A stretch of 64,000 bases of DNA from contig JABSSL010000002.1 of NCBI GenBank assembly GCA_013214355.1, forward strand, positions 85,003-149,002, in the 5' to 3' direction. Source of the stretch: Saprospiraceae bacterium. GTDB taxonomy: Bacteria > Bacteroidota > Bacteroidia > Chitinophagales > Saprospiraceae. The notes under the pieces are model-generated. The model did no database searches. It saw only the letters and a list, made by a program, of their open reading frames with translations, and had not been told where the DNA came from. This document shows, piece after piece, positions 54,034-61,938 of this stretch (the stretch's first letter is position 1; each line of letters begins with the position of its first letter). Made by a program: the position numbers and the translations under genes.

Positions 54034-55488
54034 CTAGTCTTCAGCTTTATACTTACCTAGCATTTGAAGTGTACTGATTGGATTAATCAGCTTAAAGAAA
54101 AACGCCAACCCTAGGCTTGATAATATGCAGAGCAAAAATTTAACAAACCAATTGAATGCTAAATACTCTGCTAGCAATAGGTTCAATCCCAGGGCCGCCC
54201 CCGAAAAGAGGAGGAGCTGAAGAAACATCGAATGTCCAAAAGGGATGTGCAGAATCCTTTTCACCAGAAAAACTTGGCTAAGCCATACGAGGGCTTGTGT
54301 AAAACAAGTAGCTATGGCTGCGCCCAAAGCCCCGGAACGTGGGATGAGCCATAGATTTAGGCCAATATTGAGTAGTACACCGAGTACGAATACCTGGTTC
54401 ATCCGACGCAAATTTCCATTTGCGGTGAGCAAGGTGCCATAGATATAACACCCGCAGATGGATAGAAAACTCAGCATAAGCCAGGCTAATGTATCTGCTG
54501 TAAAAGCGCTGCCACTTTCATATAAAGCCATCATAATTTCTTCCCGAAACAAGATGCAAGCCACAGCTATGGCATAGGCACCTGCCCAAATCAACTTGAA
54601 ACTCATTCTGACCAAGGACTCGATCTCTTGTTGTAGCTTGATCATCCTTGAAAACATGGGTAGCAATAGCGTAGCAAAGAGCAGCCCTAAAATATTACTA
54701 GCATCTAATAGCCGATAGGCAGTCGCATACAAGCCAGCTTGATAGGCACCGTCCTCGCGCAAGCGCTCAATCATGAAAGCATCCACTCGGGTATAGAGTA
54801 ACATGAGAAAAATGACAAGTGCGTACGGGTAACTTTTTTTCAGCAATAGTAGGCTTAGAGGCCAAGAAAATCTTAGAGACCATTGCTTGAGCTGCTTGGC
54901 AACAATCGAGAATGCTACCGCCAGGGTGAGTGCTAAGGTGCAAGTCTGGGCATAAACAAACCATTCAATTTGAAAATTTGCTCGAGATGGAGCATACCAA
55001 AGGAGGTAACCACATAAACCAATCAAAAGCAGTCGATCCAAGACGGATAACAGGCTGTCAGTCCGATAAAAACCTAGACCCGAAATATTGGATCGCATAA
55101 ACAGAATCATGGCATTCAGCATCCAGTTGATGCCTACAAAAAATAAGATTGGAAATACATCCAATTCATATCCGAAAAGTAGCGCTCCACCTAGGAGACT
55201 AAGAAGATAGATAATGCCAAGACCTAATTTTAACCATAGAAAATGCGGGAAGTATTTACTCAGCAGAAAGCGGTGTTGAGCAATATTGCGGTTGTTGTAA
55301 TTCTGAAGACCTAGATCATTGATGATTTGGAATACGAAGGCGAAGTTGAATAAGGCGTAATACAAGCCATAATCTTGCTCTCCCACGGTATTTTGAATCG
55401 TTCGATCAATCCCAAAGAGATAGAAGGGTTTGATCAAGAGGTTGATCAAAATTAGTAGGAGAATATTGATGATAAATTCGCGCTTCAC
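54034..55488 (-). CDS. Wzx-type polysaccharide flippase (MATE/MOP superfamily)
   Basis: A 484-residue protein with about fourteen hydrophobic helices, of the oligosaccharide flippase (polysaccharide synthesis) family. The start is GTG at 55488 (frame begins with KREFIINILLLILINLLIKP); no in-frame ATG is near. It is the first of the Wzx-Wzz-ligase run and lies directly after the metal ABC operon. Confidence 0.85.
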   Translation of the reverse strand: MKREFIINILLLILINLLIKPFYLFGIDRTIQNTVGEQDYGLYYALFNFAFVFQIINDLGLQNYNNRNIAQHRFLLSKYFPHFLWLKLGLGIIYLLSLLGGALLFGYELDVFPILFFVGINWMLNAMILFMRSNISGLGFYRTDSLLSVLDRLLLIGLCGYLLWYAPSRANFQIEWFVYAQTCTLALTLAVAFSIVAKQLKQWSLRFSWPLSLLLLKKSYPYALVIFLMLLYTRVDAFMIERLREDGAYQAGLYATAYRLLDASNILGLLFATLLLPMFSRMIKLQQEIESLVRMSFKLIWAGAYAIAVACILFREEIMMALYESGSAFTADTLAWLMLSFLSICGCYIYGTLLTANGNLRRMNQVFVLGVLLNIGLNLWLIPRSGALGAAIATCFTQALVWLSQVFLVKRILHIPFGHSMFLQLLLFSGAALGLNLLLAEYLAFNWFVKFLLCILSSLGLAFFFKLINPISTLQMLGKYKAED

Positions 55489-55564
55489 GCCGCAAAGCTA
55501 AGGAACTCCATCTTTTTTTGGGCATGAGACCTGGTCAGTGTCAAAGTGCAGCTGGAGAACGGAC

Positions 55565-56308
55565 TTAGGAGATCATGCCAGTTTGGTGTAGAATGGGTAA
55601 TTGACCACCATAAGTTTGTGCCACATTCTCTTCGGAGAAAGTCTGATCCGTATCCCCGTAAGCGATCAATCTTTGGTTGAGTAGAATGATCTTGTCAAAG
55701 TATTCCCTGACGGAGGACAGATCATGATGTACGACTAGCAAGGTTTTTCCTTCTGCGGCTAATTTTTTCAATAGTTGAATGATCTTTTCTTCCGTGGTCA
55801 TATCAACGCCGACAAAAGGTTCGTCTAAGAGAAAGATATCCGCCTGCTGGCAAATCGCACGCGCTAAGAATACCCTTTGCTGTTGCCCACCAGAAAGCTC
55901 ACCAATTTGGCGGGAGGCTAGATTTTCGATGCCCATTTCTTGGAGGGCCGCTCTAGCCATGGCTTGATCATGCTGATCTAACTGTTGAAAGAGCTTTTTG
56001 TGCGGGTATCGCCCCATCAAGACTACGTCCAAAACAGTGGCGGGAAAAGTCCAGTCTACATCGCTTTTCTGTGGTACATATACGACCTTTTTTCGCTTAC
56101 TCTTTATGGAAGAGCCCTCAATCAATATTTCTCCAGAATTGGGCTGAATCAAGCCTAAGAGGGCTTTAAATAGCGTGGATTTTCCAGCACCATTTGGACC
56201 AATAATGCCATAAAGAAACCCCTGCTCAATATCAAGGTAAATATTGCTGAGCACGACTTTACGTTCGTAGGAAACGGATAATCCCTTGACGGTTATTGCA
56301 TGTGACAT
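55565..56308 (-). CDS. Mn/Zn-type ABC transporter ATPase
   Basis: A 247-residue ATPase with Walker A GPNGAGKST (about 37-45), signature LSGGQQQR, Walker B DIFLLDEPF and H-loop (VHHDLS). It matches ZnuC/MntB/TroB proteins. It follows the substrate-binding-protein gene by one base, so both are in one operon. No permease gene follows: the next gene downstream is a polysaccharide flippase. Confidence 0.9.
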   Translation of the reverse strand: MSHAITVKGLSVSYERKVVLSNIYLDIEQGFLYGIIGPNGAGKSTLFKALLGLIQPNSGEILIEGSSIKSKRKKVVYVPQKSDVDWTFPATVLDVVLMGRYPHKKLFQQLDQHDQAMARAALQEMGIENLASRQIGELSGGQQQRVFLARAICQQADIFLLDEPFVGVDMTTEEKIIQLLKKLAAEGKTLLVVHHDLSSVREYFDKIILLNQRLIAYGDTDQTFSEENVAQTYGGQLPILHQTGMIS

Positions 56309-56309
56309 A

Positions 56310-57335
56310 TTAGACTTGATTAAGACGGCGATACAATAATAGAAATCCGCCCACTAAGAGTACGCCTAATACGGCAAAAAGAATATAGTTACTCGTGGTA
56401 GAGGGTTCCCCCTTTTTGATCACAAGATCTACTTCTCGACTCAGCGCCTCTACAATGGTGCTCGTATTGTACCGCAGCATGTCTAGATAAGTTGGGGCGG
56501 GGCTATCCTTATCTCCGATAGAATCAGAATACAATAATCCTCCGATCTCTATATCGTTGTCACTGGCCAATTGCTGCAGTAACTTGGGGTTCACCGTGGT
56601 TTCAATGAATACCGCAGGCACCCCACTGGATTTTATAGTCTTGTTGAGCCGAACCATATCTGAGGTCTGTACTTCTGCATCCGTAGAAGTACCTAGAACA
56701 GCTTCTACCTTAATTCCATAGCGTTGACCATAATAGCGGAAGGCATCATGAGAGGTAATAAGAATGCGTTTTTCCGCAGGAATAGTGTTGATCTGAGTCA
56801 CGATCTCTTGATCGAGATCTTGGATTTGCTGTTTATAGTATTCAAAATTGAAGGTGTACTCTTCTTCGTGTTCAGGATCTAATTTAATGAGCGCATCTTT
56901 GATGTTTTCGATGTAAATCATGCCATTCTTAGCATCCATCCAGGCGTGCGGATCGCTGGAGTTCTGATATTTTTCGCTGGAGATGGGATTGATACCTTCG
57001 GTGATTAGTTTAACCGAGGCCTTAGTTCCTGAGTTGTCAATCAATTCATCGAGCCAACCTTCAAAGGTTAATCCATTCTTGATAATGAGATCTGCTTTGT
57101 TGATTAATTGAGCATTAGCTGGGGTAGGCTCATAGGTATGCGGATCTCCTCCAATTGGTACGATAGTTTGCACTTCGATCATATTACCACCAATAACCTC
57201 TGCCATGTCTGCAAAGATGGAGGCCGTTGAGACCACTAGAGGTTTGTCCTGACTTTGTATGCTAACGCTGGAACCCAAGAATAGGGTAGCCAGCAAGAAG
57301 ATTTTGATTTGGTGGGGTATGCTTGTTTGTGTCAT
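56310..57335 (-). CDS. Metal ABC transporter substrate-binding protein, TroA-like
   Basis: A 341-residue TroA/ZnuA-family protein with signal peptide (LLATLFLGSSVSIQS) and, unusually, a C-terminal membrane helix (YILFAVLGVLLVGGFLLLY). Metal ligands are His66 (GDPHTYEP), His130 (DPHAWMD), His196 (SHDAF) and Asp271 (YSDSIG). His at the third position is TroA/ZnuA-like rather than PsaA/MntC-like (Glu). A ZnuA-type His-rich loop is absent. The upstream MntR-like regulator suggests Mn regulation; the metal is thus Mn, Zn or both. Confidence 0.88.
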   Translation of the reverse strand: MTQTSIPHQIKIFLLATLFLGSSVSIQSQDKPLVVSTASIFADMAEVIGGNMIEVQTIVPIGGDPHTYEPTPANAQLINKADLIIKNGLTFEGWLDELIDNSGTKASVKLITEGINPISSEKYQNSSDPHAWMDAKNGMIYIENIKDALIKLDPEHEEEYTFNFEYYKQQIQDLDQEIVTQINTIPAEKRILITSHDAFRYYGQRYGIKVEAVLGTSTDAEVQTSDMVRLNKTIKSSGVPAVFIETTVNPKLLQQLASDNDIEIGGLLYSDSIGDKDSPAPTYLDMLRYNTSTIVEALSREVDLVIKKGEPSTTSNYILFAVLGVLLVGGFLLLYRRLNQV

Positions 57336-57380
57336 TTCCCTTGTATGTTCTGTTCCTAAAAGTAGTTTTGTCTCCCTGCT

Positions 57381-58061
57381 CTACTTTTCAAGGAACTCTT
57401 TTTGAATAAATAAATGTTGACTTACCTTTTTAGAAATCACAATTTCTTTGTCATTGCTAAGTAGGATTTTAACTGAATCATCATAAGCATATTTTTCAAG
57501 CAATTTGATTTCTGTTCCCAATGTCAACTCCATACGGTCTAGGTACTGTAGAAAGTCGCTGGTATGATCTTGCACACCCACAATGACTCCTACTTCGTTG
57601 GCACTCATCTCTCCCAAAAGGACCTGTTTGCGATGAGTGAAAACGCCATCCGCATCTGGAATGGGGTCTCCATGCGGATCAAAACGTGGAAACTCCAAGT
57701 ATTCGTCTAAACGTTCAATGAGTTCTGCTGATTGGATATGCTCCAATTGTTCCGCGATATCATGTACCTCATCCCACGAAAAGTCCAATTTCTCCACCAG
57801 GAACACCTCCCAAAGGCGGTGTTTACGAATAAGTGTGGTGGCGATCCGTTGCCCGTCCTTGGTCATGGTGACACCGCGATACCTTTCATAGTTGACCAAG
57901 TCTTTCTCAGATAGACGTTTGATCATATCGGTTACCGATGCGGCACTCGTACTCATGGCCGCAGCGATAGCATTTGTGCTAGCTGGTTTGCTGGCACGTT
58001 CCTGGATCTTGTAGATGGCTTTGAGGTAATTCTCCTCTGTCTGTGAGATCGATGACTCCAT
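57381..58061 (-). CDS. MntR-like DtxR-family metalloregulator
   Basis: A 226-residue regulator: winged helix (1-65), dimerisation/metal domain (about 65-145) and FeoA/SH3-like C-terminal domain. Metal-site sequence is E104-QL-E107-H108, which matches MntR (Glu99/Glu102/His103) rather than iron-specific DtxR (Cys102). Asn11 stands where DtxR has Met10 and MntR has Asp8. It starts the operon with the ABC substrate-binding gene 45 bases on, and has a DtxR-type palindrome upstream. Confidence 0.9.
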   Translation of the reverse strand: MESSISQTEENYLKAIYKIQERASKPASTNAIAAAMSTSAASVTDMIKRLSEKDLVNYERYRGVTMTKDGQRIATTLIRKHRLWEVFLVEKLDFSWDEVHDIAEQLEHIQSAELIERLDEYLEFPRFDPHGDPIPDADGVFTHRKQVLLGEMSANEVGVIVGVQDHTSDFLQYLDRMELTLGTEIKLLEKYAYDDSVKILLSNDKEIVISKKVSQHLFIQKEFLEK

Positions 58062-58105
58062 AGATCAAGCGTGTGTCAATTGGATTCTTACTACAAATTT
58101 ACATA

Positions 58106-58125
58106 TTTTTAGGCTAATCTAAAAA
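58106..58125. promoter_or_regulatory. DtxR/MntR-type operator
   Basis: A 20-base imperfect palindrome TTTTTAGgcTAatCTAAAAA, with TTTTTAG/CTAAAAA arms, lies 45 bases upstream of the metalloregulator start. It has the TTTAGG...CTAAA layout of DtxR-family boxes. Confidence 0.65.
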
Positions 58126-58173
58126 TTTATTTAGCTTACGTGAAATAGTTGGGTCTGGGAGGGGATAAAAAAA

Positions 58174-58220
58174 GGGAACCTTCCGATAATGGCAGCTGCT
58201 ACGACCTTCGGAAGGCTCCC
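58174..58220 (-). terminator. Terminator of the GT39-type gene
   Basis: GGGAACCTTCCGA (58174-58186) and TCGGAAGGCTCCC (58208-58220) pair with one mismatch; on the minus strand TTTTTTTATCC follows. It lies 27 bases after the stop at 58247. Confidence 0.85.
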
Positions 58221-58246
58221 AAAAGCCTTGTATTTATCTTCAGAAA

Positions 58247-59785
58247 CTATTTTTTCCAAGAGGCATTCACAAATGCGACTCGCTCTTGCCAGAAGGTCGA
58301 GACATCTTCTTTTCCATTCTGACAAAGAAACACCTGGGTCCCTTTTTCTCGGGCGAAGGAAGTACTGATGCTACCAATTAGTTGAATGTCTTCAAAAAGC
58401 GCTTCTACATCTGCTCCTAATTCATCATTGATATAGATGAGTGCGGAAGGTTGGAAGGCTGGATCGATCCATAGGCGGAAGTTGTCAGAGAAGCTATTGC
58501 AGTGGGGAAGTCCAATATCTTTTCCATATAGGTTGACTGCTCCAGCCTGACCGTAGTTATCGGCATAAAGCAGCGTACTTTCTGGAGCATGAGCCTTTTG
58601 GTAGGCGGTTTGAGCAATTTGTGCCAATTCTTCCCAGCCACACATGTCGGCGTAATCTTGAGGTAAATCATGGACTATCCCATCCTCCCATCGTAGCGGC
58701 CCATCCAATTTTACCTCCGTTTTCAACCAATTGGAATAATCCACCATTTGCTCTAGCGGTAATATAAATACACCCAACGGAAGGAAAGGTAGAATTGACA
58801 AGACCATTAACGTGCCAAGGCTAGCCTTAGCCCAAGCGGGTTTGGCCCACTGTTCCCAGATAACAGCTCCTGCGGCTAGCAATACAGGATAGATGCCTGC
58901 TGAATAGTAGCTCTTTCCCTTAAAAAGCAAAAACAGGCCTATAACAGCTAGGAATAGCCAGCCCAATTCTCGAAAAGATTTGCCCTTTGGACTGAAGAGA
59001 AAGTAGATACCGCCAATCAGTAACAAGAGCGAAGGCATATTTAAGAGTAATTGATCCAAGAGAAAATTCAGTGGTTTGACATTTGCCAATTGGGTGGCAC
59101 TGAGCGCCTCCATATGTTGTACAACGGGAAAATTGTAAGCCTTTTGCCAAAGAAGATTTGGAAGGAAAATAACAAAAGTACAGGCAGCCGCAATTCCAGT
59201 TTCCTTCCTCCATAAGAGCGCGCGATGGGGAGTAGCCAATAAAGCCAAGAGCAAGGCCAGAAAGTAGAATACGGGTGTGTACTTATTCAAAAGACTCACA
59301 CCAAAAACAACCCCAAAGTAGATGATGTATTTAGCATCTTCTGTGACCAGATAGCGTAGCAGGAGAAAAGTGAAAGTCGTCCATAAAAACACATCAAAGA
59401 TCACAGGCTGAAACATGGTGCTGGCGCGTAAATACATGGGAGAAACTAGGATACTGAGAGAAGCCAGCAATTGAGCCCATTTTCCCCCACCTAAATCCCT
59501 AGCCATACTAGCGGCCAAAATGATCAAGCCACAGCCCATGAGTGTCGGAATGAAACGTATCATAAAAGGAGAATCTCCTAAAACATGCTGTGTAAACCAG
59601 CTGATCCAACCTATCAAAGGTCCATTGGACCAATGACCAAAATCGGGATGGTTCCCTAAGGCAAGGTATAGGAGTTCATCTCTGTGGTAACTGTAATTCC
59701 CATTGGTAAAGAAGTGTAGAATAATTTTGGCAGCCAGAATCCAGGCAATCCAGGACCAAGCCAAAGGTGCAGGGTGATTTTTCAT
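58247..59785 (-). CDS. GT39-type (PMT_2) membrane glycosyltransferase
   Basis: From the ATG at 59785, 512 residues with about ten membrane helices and the loop HRDELLYLALGNHPDFGHWSNGPLIGW, typical of PMT_2/ArnT-like enzymes with a catalytic Asp/Glu. The C-terminal ~150 residues are soluble (periplasmic). The acceptor is not known. Upstream TTG at 59806 is a weaker start. Confidence 0.82.
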   Translation of the reverse strand: MKNHPAPLAWSWIAWILAAKIILHFFTNGNYSYHRDELLYLALGNHPDFGHWSNGPLIGWISWFTQHVLGDSPFMIRFIPTLMGCGLIILAASMARDLGGGKWAQLLASLSILVSPMYLRASTMFQPVIFDVFLWTTFTFLLLRYLVTEDAKYIIYFGVVFGVSLLNKYTPVFYFLALLLALLATPHRALLWRKETGIAAACTFVIFLPNLLWQKAYNFPVVQHMEALSATQLANVKPLNFLLDQLLLNMPSLLLLIGGIYFLFSPKGKSFRELGWLFLAVIGLFLLFKGKSYYSAGIYPVLLAAGAVIWEQWAKPAWAKASLGTLMVLSILPFLPLGVFILPLEQMVDYSNWLKTEVKLDGPLRWEDGIVHDLPQDYADMCGWEELAQIAQTAYQKAHAPESTLLYADNYGQAGAVNLYGKDIGLPHCNSFSDNFRLWIDPAFQPSALIYINDELGADVEALFEDIQLIGSISTSFAREKGTQVFLCQNGKEDVSTFWQERVAFVNASWKK

Positions 59786-59876
59786 ATCTAATTTGAGTTT
59801 CCTCAAAACTAGACCATTTTCACGCCGCCTGCAGGACTTAGGGCTGAGTGGGATTTTGCAAGGGACTAGCGGCTAC

Positions 59877-61181
59877 TCAGGAGAAATTTTCAATCTGAAG
59901 ATATTGCCGAATCAAATCAATGAAGCGATAAACTTCCTGATAAGTATTGTACAAGGGAACGGGGGCCACCCGGATGACACCGCCACCGCTGAGAGAAAGA
60001 TTATCTTCTCGCCAATCGCAGATCACTCCATTTTCGGTGATGTAGTCGAATAAGGCTTTCCCATCCCGTTCAAAGTAAATGGATAATTGACTGCCGCGCG
60101 CCGCGGGCTCAGCAGGCGTGATAATATGTAGAGCAGCTCCTCTCGCATTAAGTTGCTGCAGTAAGAACTCAAGGTAGGCCGTCAAGCTTCTGCCCTTTTC
60201 GAAGATTCTTTGCACACCTGCCCTTTGCCATACTTCCAGACTCACCCAATGAGGCGCAAATGCTAGCATCTGCGGGGTGCTGATCTGTAAACCTGCAGCT
60301 CCTTTACTAGGCACAAATTCCTTTCGCATAAGAAATCGGCCACTTTCTTGATAGCCCCACCAGCCTGCTAGACGAGGGAAATCGGGATCATCTCCATGTC
60401 GATTATGCAGGAAAACACCGCTAGGTCCTCCCGGGCCCCCATTGAGATACTTGTAACTGCACCAGACGGCAAAGTCTACCCCCCAATCGTGCAAAGAAAG
60501 GGGGACATTGCCCGCGGCATGCGCTAAGTCAAAACCAGCATATGCACCAATGGAATGGCTGGCTGCAGTTATGGCCGCAAGGTCGTAAAATTGCCCCGTG
60601 TAGTAATTGATCCCACCTAGCATGACCAGCGCTAGGCTATCGCCTGCCTCATGAATCGCAGCAATAATATCTTCTGTGTGTAAAAGTTCTTCTCCTTCTC
60701 TAGGATGTACTTCGATAATGGCCTCTTGCGGATCAAAGCCCAATTTACTTACCTGAGCAGCTACTGCATACTGATCAGAAGGGAATGCTCCAGCCTCCAT
60801 CAGCACCTTGAAACGATTGGGTGTTGGTCGGTAAAAACTGCCTAAGAGCAAATGAATGTTGACGGTCAAGGTATTCATGACGATCACTTCCTCCGGCATC
60901 GCGCCCACTACCTCTGCTAAGGGGGCTTGCATCCGCTCATGTACCTTTAACCAGGGGCGCGCTCCTTTGAACCAGCTTTCAACACCCTGATCTTCCCATT
61001 CTTTTAGTACCTGATCCACCGCGGCTTTCACTCCTTTCGCCTGCAAACCGAGGGAGTTGCCACAGAAGTATATGGCCTTTTCGCCCTGGTGTTCTGGGAA
61101 TAGAAATTCTTCCTGGAAGACTTGTAAGGGGTCTTGTTGATCAAGGCTTTGAGCAAAGCTGAGGCTAGTATCGAATGTCAT
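59877..61181 (-). CDS. kynU: Kynureninase
   Basis: From the ATG at 61181, 434 residues of a PLP-dependent fold-type I enzyme that cleaves kynurenine to anthranilate and alanine. The PLP lysine is Lys244 in WCSYKYLNGGPGGPSG. Other motifs: YFCGNSLGLQ, FDLAHAAGNVPLSL and GVIRVAPVPLYNTYQE. The longer frame to 61232 adds 17 residues and is rejected. No other tryptophan-degradation gene is nearby. Confidence 0.93.
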   Translation of the reverse strand: MTFDTSLSFAQSLDQQDPLQVFQEEFLFPEHQGEKAIYFCGNSLGLQAKGVKAAVDQVLKEWEDQGVESWFKGARPWLKVHERMQAPLAEVVGAMPEEVIVMNTLTVNIHLLLGSFYRPTPNRFKVLMEAGAFPSDQYAVAAQVSKLGFDPQEAIIEVHPREGEELLHTEDIIAAIHEAGDSLALVMLGGINYYTGQFYDLAAITAASHSIGAYAGFDLAHAAGNVPLSLHDWGVDFAVWCSYKYLNGGPGGPSGVFLHNRHGDDPDFPRLAGWWGYQESGRFLMRKEFVPSKGAAGLQISTPQMLAFAPHWVSLEVWQRAGVQRIFEKGRSLTAYLEFLLQQLNARGAALHIITPAEPAARGSQLSIYFERDGKALFDYITENGVICDWREDNLSLSGGGVIRVAPVPLYNTYQEVYRFIDLIRQYLQIENFS

Positions 61182-61256
61182 AATACAAGGATAATGTGAG
61201 ATTGAGGTGTAGTAACAAGCGCTAGAAAGCAAAGTTTAGGTAGGCGTGCGTATTTC

Positions 61257-61745
61257 TTAGAATAAACTACCTTGACGGGCAAAACTCATGGGGTTCTCAT
61301 GTTCCAACAGGCGTCGCTTCATATCCAAGCCATAGAAGTAGCCATGCAGATCACCATTTTTGGCAATCACACGATGACAGGGAACAATAATAGCAATGGG
61401 ATTATTCCGGTTGGCTAAGCCAACTGCCCGAACAGCGGTAGGATTGCCAATCTTTTCAGCAATAGCGGAATAGGAGCTCGTTCTTCCGAAGGGAATCTCC
61501 AGTAAGGCTTTCCAGACGGATTGGTTAAAAGCCGTGGAATCTCCCCAATTAAGCTTTAGGTCGAACTTTTCTCGTTTTCCTTTGCAGTACTCATCCAGTT
61601 GAACAATGCAGTTCTTGAGGGCAGGGTGGATAGGACCAGTGGGACAGGGCTTCTTACTGACCAATTTAACAGATTGGACGCCATTTGAATCACCTTTTAC
61701 TTCGATGCAACCAAAGGGTGAAAGATAGTGTGATACTGCCAGCAT
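61257..61745 (-). CDS. ogt: Methylated-DNA-protein cysteine methyltransferase
   Basis: A 162-residue single-domain repair protein. Active-site motif PCHRV with Cys123, and the downstream helix HGYFYGLDMKRRLLEHE. It removes methyl groups from O6-methylguanine in DNA. It lies 75 bases upstream (in transcription) of the kynureninase start on the same strand; co-transcription is possible but not functionally obvious. Confidence 0.93.
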   Translation of the reverse strand: MLAVSHYLSPFGCIEVKGDSNGVQSVKLVSKKPCPTGPIHPALKNCIVQLDEYCKGKREKFDLKLNWGDSTAFNQSVWKALLEIPFGRTSSYSAIAEKIGNPTAVRAVGLANRNNPIAIIVPCHRVIAKNGDLHGYFYGLDMKRRLLEHENPMSFARQGSLF

Positions 61746-61850
61746 AAAATGAGTTCAACTTGCAAATTAGGTAAACCTAGATGGCCTGGATTAAAAGTAG
61801 TAATTTTTTATAAATACCTTCTCGATAAACTCACCCAAGAGGAAATAAAA

Positions 61851-61878
61851 AGCCGGCGAAGGGTATCCTTCGCCGGCT
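61851..61878 (-). terminator. Terminator of the fasciclin gene
   Basis: AGCCGGCGAAGG (61851-61862) and CCTTCGCCGGCT (61867-61878) form a perfect 12-bp stem with a 4-base loop; on the minus strand TTTTTATTT follows. It lies 60 bases after the stop at 61939. Confidence 0.95.
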
Positions 61879-61938
61879 AGTCTAACACGCTCTATATTAA
61901 TGGAGCAAAAAACTGAGTATCATTCAATAAATCATCTT

